NCBI GenBank assembly: GCA_016704325.1
Contig: JADJAG010000001.1
Coordinates: 372,001-436,000, forward strand
Reading direction: 5' to 3'
DNA: 64,000 nt
DNA from: Chitinophagaceae bacterium
GTDB taxonomy: Bacteria > Bacteroidota > Bacteroidia > Chitinophagales > UBA10324
The translations under genes were made by a program, and so were the position numbers. The notes under the pieces are model-generated. The model was not told the DNA's origin, did no database searches, and worked only from the letters and a program-made list of their open reading frames with translations. Positions 54,041 through 63,802 of the stretch are shown piece by piece; the first letter of the stretch is position 1, and every line of letters starts with the position of its first letter.

Positions 54041-54889
54041 TTGCGTAATTTTACCGGCGTGGAGCTAACACTCGGGTTTTCCCCTTGCCCAAACGATACT
54101 TTTATTTTCTATGCATTACTGCATGGCAAGATCAATATGAAAGGATTAACCTTTCAGCCATATTTACATGATGTGGAACAACTTAACCGGATGGCCATTA
54201 ATCATGAACTTGACATTTCAAAAATCAGTTTTGCCGCTTTCCTTCAGGTGCAAAAAAATTACCTGTTATTAACTTCAGGAAGTGCATTGGGAAGCAATTG
54301 CGGACCGTTGCTGATATCAAAAAAGCAAATCGCTCCTGCTGAGATGAATAATCGCTCCGTTGCCGTACCCGGAATTCATACCACTGCGAATTTTCTTTTC
54401 GATACCTTCTTTCCGCAACATGGTGTTAAGACAACGATGATATTTTCCGGTATTGAAGATGCCGTAATTAATGAAATCGCAGAAACCGGTGTCATCATTC
54501 ATGAAAACAGGTTCACCTACGAAAAGAAAGGGTTGCAGAAAGTTGCTGATCTGGGTGAATTGTGGGAAAAGTCAACAGGATACCCCATTCCATTGGGAGG
54601 CATAGCCATAAAGCGGTCTATCGATAAAGCTATTTCCATTACGGTTAATGAATTGATCAGGGAAAGTGTTCTTTATGCCTTTGCACATCCGGAGGAAGCG
54701 ATGGAATATGTGAAATTATATGCACAGGAAATGGACGAAACCGTGATGCGGCAACATATCAGTCTATACGTAAATGATTTCACAGTTAACCTTGGCGAAA
54801 GAGGCAAAGCCGCTGTAAATCGTTTTTTTGAAATTGCCACAGAACGACAGTCAATAACCGTGCAGACTTTGCCTGCTTTCATTTGTTGA
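54041..54889 (+). CDS. mqnD: 1,4-dihydroxy-6-naphthoate synthase
   Basis: 282 residues. LTLGFSPCPNDTFIFYALLH at the N-terminus is the signature of MqnD, which cleaves cyclic de-hypoxanthine futalosine in the futalosine route to menaquinone. SGSALGSNCGPLL and YPIPLGGIAIKR are also conserved. The frame begins with TTG at 54041; a GTG at 54059 (VELTLGFSP) is an equal alternative and no in-frame ATG precedes the core. Other mqn genes are not in the window. Menaquinone is the likely partner of the Nuo complex. Confidence 0.92.
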   Translation: MRNFTGVELTLGFSPCPNDTFIFYALLHGKINMKGLTFQPYLHDVEQLNRMAINHELDISKISFAAFLQVQKNYLLLTSGSALGSNCGPLLISKKQIAPAEMNNRSVAVPGIHTTANFLFDTFFPQHGVKTTMIFSGIEDAVINEIAETGVIIHENRFTYEKKGLQKVADLGELWEKSTGYPIPLGGIAIKRSIDKAISITVNELIRESVLYAFAHPEEAMEYVKLYAQEMDETVMRQHISLYVNDFTVNLGERGKAAVNRFFEIATERQSITVQTLPAFIC

Positions 54890-54995
54890 TTTGACAGGAC
54901 ACCCTCTGCTTTTGGAAACGCCAATATTTGATACAGGTTTTACCTTATTCATTGAAAGGCAAATCAGCCTATCCATCAATATACAGACTATCTTA

Positions 54996-55026
54996 TTTCC
55001 TTCTTTCATGAATAGAATTATTTTTG
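54996..55026 (+). promoter_or_regulatory. Probable promoter of the GT2 gene
   Basis: TTTC (54996-54999), 19 bases, then TATTTTTG (55019-55026), a full -7 match. Transcription would start about 5 bases before the ATG at 55036, which argues against the TTG at 55024 as start. Confidence 0.5.
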
Positions 55027-55035
55027 TCGCTGACT

Positions 55036-55785
55036 ATGCTGACCGGAAAAAAAATTGTGGTAGTGCTGCCTGCTTATAACGCAGCACAAACACTGGAATC
55101 TACTTATCGTGAAATCCCTTTTGATATCGTAGATGAGGTGGTATTAGTAGATGATGCCAGCCGGGACGATACGGTTGAAGTTGGTACCAGCCTTGGTATC
55201 AGGCATATAATAGTACATGAAGTAAATAAAGGTTATGGGGGCAATCAAAAAACCTGCTATGATGTTGCGCTCGGGTTAAAGGCAGATATCGTGATTATGT
55301 TGCATCCCGATTATCAGTATACTCCCAAATTAATTCCGGCTATGGCTTCTATAATTGCCAATAATATATATCCGGTGGTTCTTGGGTCAAGGATACTTGG
55401 CAAAGGAGCACGCACCGGTGGTATGCCCCTGTACAAATACTATTTTAACCGCATGCTTACCTTTATTCAAAACCTGCTGATCAATCAGAAGTTATCAGAG
55501 TATCATACCGGATACCGCGCCTTTTCAAAAGAAGTGTTGATGGGCATCAACTACCATGCAAACTCAGATGATTTTGTTTTCGATAATCAAATGTTGTCGC
55601 AGATTTTTATGGCCGGTTATGATATTGCTGAAGTCACCTGCCCCACAAAATATTTTGAAGAAGCATCTTCCATCAATTTCCGACGCAGTGTAACGTATGG
55701 CATGGGCGTTTTGAAGGTCAGTCTGCGGCATTTTCTTCATAAGCACCGGCTGTTGAGCTCACCGATTTACAACCATTGGAAATAG
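55036..55785 (+). CDS. Family 2 glycosyltransferase (DPM1/dolichyl-phosphate-like)
   Basis: 249 residues from the ATG at 55036. GT-A fold: KIVVVLPAYNAAQTLESTY, the nucleotide-binding VLVDDASRDDTVEVG and MLHPDYQYTPKLIPAM with the metal-binding Asp. FHKHR-like basic C-terminus but no membrane helices. The group includes polyprenyl-phosphate mannosyl/glucosyl transferases that load lipid carriers for GT-C enzymes; two GT-C-like genes are in this window, but not adjacent. The substrate is inferred only. Confidence 0.88.
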   Translation: MLTGKKIVVVLPAYNAAQTLESTYREIPFDIVDEVVLVDDASRDDTVEVGTSLGIRHIIVHEVNKGYGGNQKTCYDVALGLKADIVIMLHPDYQYTPKLIPAMASIIANNIYPVVLGSRILGKGARTGGMPLYKYYFNRMLTFIQNLLINQKLSEYHTGYRAFSKEVLMGINYHANSDDFVFDNQMLSQIFMAGYDIAEVTCPTKYFEEASSINFRRSVTYGMGVLKVSLRHFLHKHRLLSSPIYNHWK

Positions 55786-55798
55786 TTGCCTGGTTTTG

Positions 55799-57232
55799 TC
55801 AATTATTTTTTGACTGATACTTTCGTAAGAACGGTAATTGCAGCAATTTCTGTTTGATGATACCGTAATATGCATCGACATTGAAAAGCACAGAATCTAC
55901 AGATGCTTTATAAACCAGGAAAACAGAAACAGGCATCAGTATTAAAGTGGAAAACCACATACCCTCAAAGGGCGTTAATACTCCTTCTTTTGCCATTTTT
56001 TCACCCATAATCGAAAGCATATAAAAGATCACAAAGAAAAAAACAGATACCACGAAAGGCAAGCCAAAACCTCCTTTTTTAATGATCGCTCCCAGTGGTG
56101 CTCCTATGAGGAACAAAATAAAGCAGGCAAAGGAAAGCGAAAACTTACGATGCCATTCTATCTCAAATTTCCGCAGCACTTCACTTTTATATTTCACATT
56201 CTTCGCGGAGATGGCCAAATAGCCTTTAATGTTGCGCGCTGATGCCAAAGCCCGGTTATAAATACTAAAGGAATCTGGTACCGCAGCAATACGCATGGTA
56301 TCAGTGGTCATTTTTATTGTGTCAAAATCAGTACGCTTAAAAGAAAAATAGGTAGCACTGAATGCAGCCGCTTCCTTAAAGGTTCTGTCGAGCTCTAATT
56401 GTAGCGTATCCATAGATTTCCGCAGTTGCCCAAGATTCTGCATCTGGTAATTGTCTTTAAACAAATTCTCATCCGTACGATTAAGTGAAAACTCTGAAAG
56501 ATCAAATACCTTCTTCCATTCCTTAAATCCAATCCTCAATTGCTCATAGTCTTTTGATTTTTTTCCAGATGGAGGAGACATCTCCTGGAATTGCTTCCCG
56601 TTAAAGAGTTGCAAAACGAGAAAAAGTTTGTCATCGGTCATAAACATTTTGCCATCTTTCGCGGTAATCACATAGTCATTTCCCCTTCCGCTGCTATGGT
56701 CATATATCAGGATATTATGGATGGTTTGATTATCAGCATCCTTATTACCTACCCTGATGCTGTATCCGTCAATATCATTGTAGAAAATACCCTGGCGAAT
56801 ATTTACTGCAGGCCGTTGCTGCCTGATATCGTAAAGCAACGAACCGAATTTAAGATTGGCGACAGGCAGTACATAATTGGCAAACAGGAATGCAGCGATA
56901 CTGATAAATACCGATACGATCATCAGTGGAGCGATTATGCGCAACAGGGAGATTCCGGAAGATTTCAAAGAGGTCAGTTCATACTGCTCCCCCAGCGAAC
57001 CAATAGTCATAATGGAGGAAAGCAAAACAGCAAGGGGGAGTGCCAGTGGAACCATACTGGCGGAAGCATAAAAGAGCAACCTGCCAATTTCATATGCCGG
57101 AAGCCCTTTGCCTACCAGGTCGTCTACATACTTCCACAAAAATTGCATTACCAAAACAAACAGGGTAATAAAAAATATAGCAACGAATGGCGCAGCAAAC
57201 GATTTAAGTAATAGCCGGTCTATTTTTTTCAC
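55799..57232 (-). CDS. LptF/LptG-family permease
   Basis: 477 residues with three membrane helices near each end and a large periplasmic jellyroll domain between. LLLKSFAAPFVAIFFITLFV and ALPLAVLLSSIMTIGSLGEQ are typical of the YjgP/YjgQ family, which extracts lipopolysaccharide from the inner membrane together with LptB. The periplasmic domain (about 125-330) is longer than in Escherichia coli, as usual in Bacteroidota. Divergent from the next gene with only 15 bases between the start codons. Confidence 0.92.
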   Translation of the reverse strand: MKKIDRLLLKSFAAPFVAIFFITLFVLVMQFLWKYVDDLVGKGLPAYEIGRLLFYASASMVPLALPLAVLLSSIMTIGSLGEQYELTSLKSSGISLLRIIAPLMIVSVFISIAAFLFANYVLPVANLKFGSLLYDIRQQRPAVNIRQGIFYNDIDGYSIRVGNKDADNQTIHNILIYDHSSGRGNDYVITAKDGKMFMTDDKLFLVLQLFNGKQFQEMSPPSGKKSKDYEQLRIGFKEWKKVFDLSEFSLNRTDENLFKDNYQMQNLGQLRKSMDTLQLELDRTFKEAAAFSATYFSFKRTDFDTIKMTTDTMRIAAVPDSFSIYNRALASARNIKGYLAISAKNVKYKSEVLRKFEIEWHRKFSLSFACFILFLIGAPLGAIIKKGGFGLPFVVSVFFFVIFYMLSIMGEKMAKEGVLTPFEGMWFSTLILMPVSVFLVYKASVDSVLFNVDAYYGIIKQKLLQLPFLRKYQSKNN

Positions 57233-57247
57233 CTATCTTTCTTGGAA

Positions 57248-57874
57248 ATGAATGACCCGACAAAGATACTCCTTTCAGCAGACGAACTTGCCACGCTAAG
57301 AAACAAGGCATTCTTTGAAAGAAAACACCAGATCAATCAAAAGATCTATCATCACTTCGCCCACATTCTTAATGTATCAAATGACAGAAATATTTTCGCA
57401 GGCATTAATTTTCCACCTGGCACTGATTTTTTAACCGGTAAAATTTCCAAAGGTGAAAATTACCTGGGGCTTCCGTATCTGCTGCTTGACTTCCCCCGGA
57501 ATTTTAAACCAGACCATGTTTTAGCCATTAGAACTATGATTTGGTGGGGCAACTTTATCAGTTGCACCTTGCTTATCGGGGGAAATGCCTTACCGGCTAT
57601 GCGACAGGTAATTGTTGGACAAAAATCAAATTTGATAAAAGCGGAGATTTCGATTTGTGTAAATGAGTCCCCCTGGCATCATCACTTTGAAAAAAGCAAC
57701 TACAGGCCGTTACACGAATATTCCAAAATTGCTCTAACCAATCTGATGCAAACGCAATCATTTGTTAAAATTTCAAGAAAGCTTTCCCTTAGGAGCATTA
57801 ACAGGTTGGAACCATTTGTCTTGGAAAGTTTTGGAAGTTATGCAGCAATACTCAAACGGGTTTTGAACGGTTGA
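57248..57874 (+). CDS. Conserved Bacteroidota protein of unknown function
   Basis: 208 residues from the ATG at 57248; a TTG six bases earlier is possible. No signal peptide or membrane helix. ISKGENYLGLPYLLLDFPRNF and RTMIWWGNFISCTLLIGGNA are the most conserved-looking stretches. I do not recognise a named family. It is divergent from the lptF/G gene and probably shares a promoter region that overlaps both starts. Confidence 0.7.
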   Translation: MNDPTKILLSADELATLRNKAFFERKHQINQKIYHHFAHILNVSNDRNIFAGINFPPGTDFLTGKISKGENYLGLPYLLLDFPRNFKPDHVLAIRTMIWWGNFISCTLLIGGNALPAMRQVIVGQKSNLIKAEISICVNESPWHHHFEKSNYRPLHEYSKIALTNLMQTQSFVKISRKLSLRSINRLEPFVLESFGSYAAILKRVLNG

Positions 57875-57922
57875 GAGGTAGAAGATAATCGTTTGATTGA
57901 ACAACTGGTAAATAAGAGTTAT

Positions 57923-57959
57923 AGTAGTAAGTATTGAGTAGTGAGTAGTTGAGTGAGTG
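57923..57959. repeat. AGTAGTGAGT-type simple repeat
   Basis: Irregular repeats of GAGTAGT/TGAGTGAG in the 166-base gap between the unknown gene and the START-like gene. No coding or hairpin character. Confidence 0.5.
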
Positions 57960-58040
57960 TTGAAGATTAGATAATTAATATATCTCGAACCTATCTTAAA
58001 AAAGGAGAACCTTGGATATAAAAAATTTTCTCAACAAAAA

Positions 58041-58448
58041 TCAGAGACCTCCTAACCGCTTCTTTAACTCATGAACCTGGCTATCCCATAATCGCTGGAT
58101 ATCTTTCATTTCTTTTGGGTTGCCAAAATCAGTAATCATTAATACGGTGTCACCGGTAATTTCTGTGGTCTGTATCTTAAACTCAAAATATTCATCTTTT
58201 GGTGAATCCTCCCAACGAAATCGGATCCTTTCATTTTCATGTTTTTCAACCCGCTTCGCTTTCTGAGGGTAACCATCCCATGAAAATATAAACAGGTCCT
58301 GAAATGAATCCACTTTATCGGCGAACCACTGCGACAACCCGGACGGGGTTGAAAGAAAATCGTACAAGATTCCCGGAGACGATTTAATAATGTACTCTAA
58401 GAAATATTTTTTGTTTTTTGAAGGGGCTGATTTCATCCTGACTACCAT
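58041..58448 (-). CDS. START-like (SRPBCC) domain protein
   Basis: 135 residues, a helix-grip fold of the AHSA1/START-like type: YIIKSSPGILYDFLSTPSGL at the N-terminus, SQWFADKVDSFQDLFIFSWD, and a long C-terminal helix. This Bacteroidota family is of unknown ligand; it may bind a small hydrophobic molecule. Single gene, convergent with the preceding one. It carries a basic head (MVVRMKSAPSKNKK); the start may be Met5. Confidence 0.85.
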   Translation of the reverse strand: MVVRMKSAPSKNKKYFLEYIIKSSPGILYDFLSTPSGLSQWFADKVDSFQDLFIFSWDGYPQKAKRVEKHENERIRFRWEDSPKDEYFEFKIQTTEITGDTVLMITDFGNPKEMKDIQRLWDSQVHELKKRLGGL

Positions 58449-58711
58449 GATTATTTAACTGCTTTCTAAATACTTCAATCTCAGATTGCTGAATCTCCAA
58501 GTTCACCGCATGCTTTTCATTGGGAACAATCTACAATTTGCAATGCATTTGCAAAGGGAAGCGTTTAAAAGTAGAAAATCCAATTAAATAAAAAAAAATA
58601 ATTCAGGAAAAACGGCAGAACTGACATAACCTGCCTGTTAAAATTGTCTGAATAAAACATTTGAAAGTGTAAGAAATGCACTGATTATGCCTGCTTATCT
58701 TCAAAACTCCC

Positions 58712-58742
58712 TATGGCGGAAAGGTATTTTTGAGTATCTTTG
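58712..58742 (+). promoter_or_regulatory. Probable promoter of rpoD
   Basis: TATCTTTG at 58735-58742 is a full -7 match with TATG (for TTTG) at 58712-58715, 19 bases upstream. A second full -7 box, TATTTTTG, lies at 58725-58732 with no partner. Transcription would start about 24 bases before the ATG at 58772. Confidence 0.5.
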
Positions 58743-58771
58743 CTCGTTTTTCTTAAAATCCCTCACCATTT

Positions 58772-59641
58772 ATGCGGCAGCTAAAAATTACTAAATCTAT
58801 TACCAACAGGGAATCCCAATCCCTGGAAAAGTATCTTCAGGAAATCGGGAAAGTTGATTTGCTGACACCGGAGGAAGAAGTGGACCTGGCAAAAAAAATC
58901 AAGCAGGGCGATCAAAATGCCCTTGAACGCCTTACCAAGGCCAACCTTCGCTTCGTAGTTTCAGTAGCAAAGCAGTACCAAAATCAAGGCCTTTCTCTCA
59001 GTGACCTGATTAATGAAGGTAACCTTGGACTCATTAAAGCCGCTCAACGATTTGACGAAACCCGCGGTTTTAAATTTATTTCCTATGCAGTATGGTGGAT
59101 CCGTCAATCTATTTTGCAGGCACTTGCCGAACAAAGTCGGATTGTACGCCTTCCTTTAAATAAGGTGGGGTCCTTGAATAAAATCAACAAAGCTTTTTCA
59201 GCACTGGAGCAGGAGTTTGAACGTGAACCTTCAGCGGATGAATTGGCAACTGTGCTTGAAATTAATACAGAAGAAGTGGAAACCACACTTGGCATAGCAG
59301 CCCGTCACGTTTCTGTAGATGCTCCATTTGTGGAAGGGGAAGATAATTCCTTACTCGATGTGCTGGAGAATCCGAACTCACCACAAACAGATGAAGCACT
59401 TGAATACAGGGAATCATTACGCCGCGAAATAGAGCGCTCTTTATCTACCTTAACGGAAAGACAGAAAGATGTGATTAAGCTTTATTTCGGAATTGGTGTG
59501 GAACACCCTATGTCATTAGAAGATATCGGCGAAAAATTTGCTCTAACCCGCGAAAGAGTTCGTCAAATCAAAGACAAAGCAATCAATAAACTAAGATCAA
59601 CTTCAAGAAGTAAACTTTTAAAAAGCTATTTGGGACAATAA
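58772..59641 (+). CDS. rpoD: Primary RNA polymerase sigma factor
   Basis: 289 residues, the short primary sigma of Bacteroidota, which lacks most of region 1.1. Region 1.2 (ESQSLEKYLQEIGKVDLLTP), region 2 (LRFVVSVAKQYQNQGLSLSD and FKFISYAVWWIRQSILQALA), region 3 and region 4 (MSLEDIGEKFALTRERVRQI) are all present. It reads the TAnnTTTG promoters noted in this window. A long hairpin at 59668-59704 closes the gene. Confidence 0.96.
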   Translation: MRQLKITKSITNRESQSLEKYLQEIGKVDLLTPEEEVDLAKKIKQGDQNALERLTKANLRFVVSVAKQYQNQGLSLSDLINEGNLGLIKAAQRFDETRGFKFISYAVWWIRQSILQALAEQSRIVRLPLNKVGSLNKINKAFSALEQEFEREPSADELATVLEINTEEVETTLGIAARHVSVDAPFVEGEDNSLLDVLENPNSPQTDEALEYRESLRREIERSLSTLTERQKDVIKLYFGIGVEHPMSLEDIGEKFALTRERVRQIKDKAINKLRSTSRSKLLKSYLGQ

Positions 59642-59667
59642 TTTCTACACTAATTTATTTTGAAATG

Positions 59668-59704
59668 CAAAACCCTGCAGCATCTACAGATGGGCAGGGT
59701 TTTG
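59668..59704 (+). terminator. Hairpin after rpoD
   Basis: Stem CAAAACCCTGC / GCAGGGTTTTG (59668-59678 and 59694-59704) with an inner CATCT/AGATG pair. The T-run is short, so it may be a weak terminator. It starts 27 bases after the rpoD stop. Confidence 0.7.
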
Positions 59705-59872
59705 ACGTTGATGCAGAATTTAGAACTTTGCAATCCATTGCTACCTGATGATGGAAGGTATTAACCGGGCGAATCAGCATAGTTATTGAACTTTCAAAAA
59801 TGTCAGGCAAATGCACAAATTACCAGGTAACAAGGAATCCTTTTCATAAACAAGAAAAAATGCAATTGAATT

Positions 59873-61204
59873 ATGTTTGAAAGTCTGAGTGAACGGTTAG
59901 ACGGTGCAATAAAAAACCTAAAGGGCCAGGGCAGAATTACCGATCTGAATATTGCGGCCACCATTAAGGAAATCCGGCGAGCACTGGTTGATGCTGATGT
60001 TAACTATAAGATCGCTAAAGAATTTACCGATCGTGTAAAGGAAAAAACCCTTGGAGAGAAAGTGCTGACTGCAGTTTCTCCCGGACAGCTGATGGTAAAA
60101 ATAGTGCAGGATGAACTCACCGGGCTGATGGGCGGCACAAAATCAGAATTTAACCTCAAAGGAAATCCTGCAGTCATCCTGCTGTCTGGATTGCAGGGCT
60201 CCGGTAAAACCACCTTTGCCGCAAAACTTGCCAACTACCTTAAAACAAAGCGTAACCGCCTTCCTTTACTTGTTGCTTGCGACGTTTACCGCCCTGCTGC
60301 TATTGAACAGTTGAAAATACTCGGAGAACAAATTGGCGTAACCGTTTATGCTGAAGAAGGGAACAATAACCCTTTACAAATTGCTGAAAACGGAATTCGT
60401 CAGGCAAAACTTAAGGAATTTGATACCGTAATTGTAGATACTGCCGGCCGCCTTGCTGTGGATGAAGAGATGATGAATGAAATTGCCAAACTCAGAAAGG
60501 CATTGCAACCGCAGGAAGTCCTCTTTGTAGTGGATGCAATGACAGGGCAGGATGCAGTAAATACTTCCAAACTGTTTAATGAAAGGCTTGATTTTGATGG
60601 CGTAGTACTTACTAAACTTGATGGTGACTCACGCGGCGGAGCAGCATTATCCATCAAGTATGAAGTGAACAAACCAATTAAGTTTGTTTCAACCGGTGAG
60701 AAGCTCGATCAGATTGATTTTTTCTATCCGGAACGGATGGCGCAGCGGATATTAGGCATGGGTGATATCGTTTCCCTTGTTGAAAAAGCGCAGGAACAAT
60801 TTGATGAGAAAGAAGCGGAAAGACTTCAGAAAAAAATCAGGAAGAACCAATTTGATTTTAATGATTTTCTTCAGCAACTCACCCAGATAAAAAAGATGGG
60901 AAATATCAAAGACCTGATGGGCATGATACCCGGAATGGGCAAAGCCATAAAGGACATTGATATTGATAATGATTCTTTTAAGAAAGTAGAAGCACTTATT
61001 CTATCGATGACATTGGCAGAAAGAGAAAATCCTGAATTGCTGAATGGATCGAGGAGAAAACGGATTGCGGAAGGAAGTGGTAACAGTATACAGGAATTGA
61101 ATCAATTCATAAAGCAGTTTGATGAGATGAAGAAAATGATGAAAACATTCAATAAAATGGGCTCTATGAAGCGACCAATGAGCGGACTTCCAACGAGAAA
61201 ATAA
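59873..61204 (+). CDS. ffh: Signal recognition particle protein Ffh
   Basis: 443 residues. N domain (about 1-85), then the GTPase domain with GLQGSGKTTFAAKLA (P-loop), VDTAGRLAVDEE and LTKLDGDSRGG, then a Met-rich M domain (about 300-443; LMGMIPGMGKAIKD and KKMMKTFNKMGSMKR) that binds the SRP RNA encoded at 37546-37642 and signal sequences. Full length. Target receptor FtsY is not in the window. Confidence 0.97.
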   Translation: MFESLSERLDGAIKNLKGQGRITDLNIAATIKEIRRALVDADVNYKIAKEFTDRVKEKTLGEKVLTAVSPGQLMVKIVQDELTGLMGGTKSEFNLKGNPAVILLSGLQGSGKTTFAAKLANYLKTKRNRLPLLVACDVYRPAAIEQLKILGEQIGVTVYAEEGNNNPLQIAENGIRQAKLKEFDTVIVDTAGRLAVDEEMMNEIAKLRKALQPQEVLFVVDAMTGQDAVNTSKLFNERLDFDGVVLTKLDGDSRGGAALSIKYEVNKPIKFVSTGEKLDQIDFFYPERMAQRILGMGDIVSLVEKAQEQFDEKEAERLQKKIRKNQFDFNDFLQQLTQIKKMGNIKDLMGMIPGMGKAIKDIDIDNDSFKKVEALILSMTLAERENPELLNGSRRKRIAEGSGNSIQELNQFIKQFDEMKKMMKTFNKMGSMKRPMSGLPTRK

Positions 61205-61514
61205 CAGGTATTTTGTTTACTGATAAAAGACGCTGGCTAACAACATTTTTTTGATTTACCAATTCATGAAACGATAGGTAAGTTCCTTTCAAACAGTAAT
61301 GATTTGCATGTTGCAGGTTATTCATAAAAACCGTAACTCTATTACCTGATTTAAAATTCTATGCTGATTAATTCGTCTCAAAAACCAATTGAATTCAATT
61401 TTTCCAGTCTAAGAATGTCCGTTATTTTCCATTAATACTTTTTAACCTGGCTGTTACTTTACCGAGATGAGGTACAGCATTGCATTTTTTGCACAGCATA
61501 ATTGGCCCATTCTG
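61205..61514. other. Intergenic stretch upstream of the ABC exporter gene
   Basis: About 310 AT-rich bases. Near-matches to the -7 consensus occur (for example TACTTTTT near 61436), but none is complete. No open frame or hairpin of note. Confidence 0.45.
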
Positions 61515-63275
61515 ATGAAAGTTCTACTAAGCTACCTACGTAAATACTGGAAATTGCTCTTGCTTGCTTTGCTCCTCGCAGCCATTAACCAGGTATTTTC
61601 TATGCTCGACCCATTTATCCTGGGTAAGATGATCGATAAATTCGGCAGCAGCTATAAGGAAATGTCGCAAGAGGAATTCTTCAATGGAGTGATGCTCGGT
61701 TTACTTGCATTGATCGGTGTTGCCATGATTTCCAGGATCGCTAAAAATTTCCAGGATTACTTCATGAATGTAATCATTCAGAAAACCGGTGCAGATATTT
61801 ATTCTGATGGTATTCGGCATTCGCTGGAGCTTCCTTACGAAGTGTTTGAAGATCAGCGAAGCGGTGAAACACTCGGTAAGCTTCAGAAAGTGAGGGCCGA
61901 CATGGAAAAACTGCTAAGTGCACTGGTGAATATACTTTTCACCTCCATAGTAGGTATCATCTGGGTGGTCATTTATTCTGTACAGGTTTACTGGGTAATA
62001 GCCCCAATTTACTTTTCTGCAATTCCAATAATAGGGATAATCAGTTCTGTACTTAGCCGTAATATTAAAAAGATGCAAAAACTAATAGTAGCAGAAACAA
62101 CGGCACTGGCCGGAGCTACTACTGAATCTTTACGAAATATTGAGCTGGTTAAAAGCCTCGGCCTTGCACAACAGGAAGTGAAGCAACTCAACGGAACAAC
62201 AGAGAAAATATTAAAACTGGAATTAAAGAAAGTAAGGTATGTGCGAAGTCTTGGCTTCATTCAGGGTACCTGTGTTAACCTGCTTCGTGTAAGCATCCTA
62301 GGAGTAATGATGTACCTGATTTTCAGCGAGAAAATTACCGTAGGTCAGTTTACCACTTTGTTCATTTACTCCTTCTTTATTTTTGGGCCTTTACAGGAAT
62401 TGGGTAATATCATCAATATCTACCGTGAAGCGGAAGTATCACTGGCAAACTTTAAAAGTATCATGGACACTCCGAAAGAACCGGTGCCGGACAATCCGGC
62501 AAGTATCGGTAATGTGGCCACTTTTGAATTTGATGATGTTTCCTTTAAGCATCAGAGCGCCCGTCAATATGCAGTTAAAGATATTTCCTTTAGTGTAGGA
62601 AAGGGTGAAACCATAGCCTTCGTAGGACCAAGCGGTGCCGGCAAAACCACGCTGGTAAAACTATTGGTAGGGCTATATCAGCCAGAAAAAGGAAGTATTT
62701 ATTATAACCATATCAATGGCAAAGATATTAACCTCAATGAGCTTCGTGAACAAATTGGTTTTGTAACACAAGACACGCAGCTTTTTTCAGGAACTATCAG
62801 AGAGAACCTGCTTTTTGTTAACCCTCATGCTACCGATGAAGAAATACTGGATGCGCTAAGCAAAGCTTCTTGTCAAAATCTCCTGGCTCGTGCTGACAAA
62901 GGAATTGAAACCGTTATCGGAGAAGGTGGTGTAAAAGTTTCAGGTGGTGAAAAGCAGCGTCTTTCTATCGCGCGCGCATTGCTTCGTAAACCCAATCTGA
63001 TGGTATTCGATGAAGCCACCTCGGCACTGGATTCACTGACAGAAGAAGAAATTACAGATACCATAAGAGCAGTATCAAAAAATCAACAGCACATTACCAT
63101 TATGATTGCCCACCGGCTGTCGACTATTATGCATGCAGACAGAATTTATGTGCTCGAGCGTGGACAGATAGTGGAGGAAGGCCATCATATTGAACTGCTA
63201 GCCGAAAAAGGTTTGTATTATGCTATGTGGAGGCAACAGATCGGTGAAAGGAAGCAATTGCTGGTTGTAAGTTAA
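61515..63275 (+). CDS. ABC exporter, fused permease and ATPase
   Basis: 586 residues from the ATG at 61515. A further ATG at 61467 would add 16 residues with no family match. Six membrane helices (about 15-305), then an ATPase with Walker A GPSGAGKTTLVKLL, signature VSGGEKQRLSIARALL, Walker B MVFDEATSALD and switch His in IAHRLSTI. A homodimeric half-transporter of the MsbA/MDR type; lipid or drug export is likely, the substrate is not readable. Confidence 0.92.
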   Translation: MKVLLSYLRKYWKLLLLALLLAAINQVFSMLDPFILGKMIDKFGSSYKEMSQEEFFNGVMLGLLALIGVAMISRIAKNFQDYFMNVIIQKTGADIYSDGIRHSLELPYEVFEDQRSGETLGKLQKVRADMEKLLSALVNILFTSIVGIIWVVIYSVQVYWVIAPIYFSAIPIIGIISSVLSRNIKKMQKLIVAETTALAGATTESLRNIELVKSLGLAQQEVKQLNGTTEKILKLELKKVRYVRSLGFIQGTCVNLLRVSILGVMMYLIFSEKITVGQFTTLFIYSFFIFGPLQELGNIINIYREAEVSLANFKSIMDTPKEPVPDNPASIGNVATFEFDDVSFKHQSARQYAVKDISFSVGKGETIAFVGPSGAGKTTLVKLLVGLYQPEKGSIYYNHINGKDINLNELREQIGFVTQDTQLFSGTIRENLLFVNPHATDEEILDALSKASCQNLLARADKGIETVIGEGGVKVSGGEKQRLSIARALLRKPNLMVFDEATSALDSLTEEEITDTIRAVSKNQQHITIMIAHRLSTIMHADRIYVLERGQIVEEGHHIELLAEKGLYYAMWRQQIGERKQLLVVS

Positions 63276-63419
63276 GGTATCAGGTTCTCATTGCGCGAGA
63301 TGATTGATTTAATATTTATCCAGGTTTTCTAAACTAACTACATGCTGCAACTCTGCAGGAGGGTTTACGACAAATCTAAATTGGTATTAATGAAACCAGC
63401 CTCGAAGGAATTTATTTAG

Positions 63420-63740
63420 CGCTAAGACGCCAAAACGCTAAGAAGAGTCGGAGGATCATCAGTGATTTTATTTTTTTGGCGACTTGGCATCTTTGTGGTG
63501 AGATTGCTTCGTTGTTTCAACATGCAAGGATGCATCGATTAACCGTCATTGCGAATCCCGCAAATACAATGTTTGAATTATCAAAGTCCCAATGGCGGGG
63601 TGAAGCAATCCCCTGATTAAAACCTATTAATAGTTTTGCAATACTTGGGGATTGCTTCGTCGTTCCTCCTTACACGTCCGCGCGGCCCGCCTCACAATGA
63701 CGCTTCGGGGTGGGGATTGCTTCGTTGTTCCTCCTCGCAG
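63420..63740. repeat. Nested inverted repeat region
   Basis: CGCTAAGACGC and ACGCTAAG boxes at 63420-63442. Then CGTCATTG (63544-63551) pairs with CAATGACG (63695-63702), and inside it GAAGCAATCCCC (63602-63613) pairs with GGGGATTGCTTC (63647-63658), 12 of 12. A further GGGGATTGCTTCGTTGTTCC copy is at 63713-63732. This has the form of a MITE- or REP-like element. No gene lies in the 475-base gap. Confidence 0.7.
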
Positions 63741-63751
63741 CTAGGCCGGAC

Positions 63752-63781
63752 AAAAAAAATCTCCCGCCAATGACGGGAGAT
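63752..63781 (-). terminator. Intrinsic terminator of the right-edge gene
   Basis: Stem ATCTCCCG / CGGGAGAT (63759-63766 and 63774-63781), 7-base loop, followed on the minus strand by a run of eight T. It lies about 20 bases after the stop of the minus-strand gene at 63803. Confidence 0.88.
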
Positions 63782-63802
63782 GAGAATTACGTTAAATATT
63801 CT

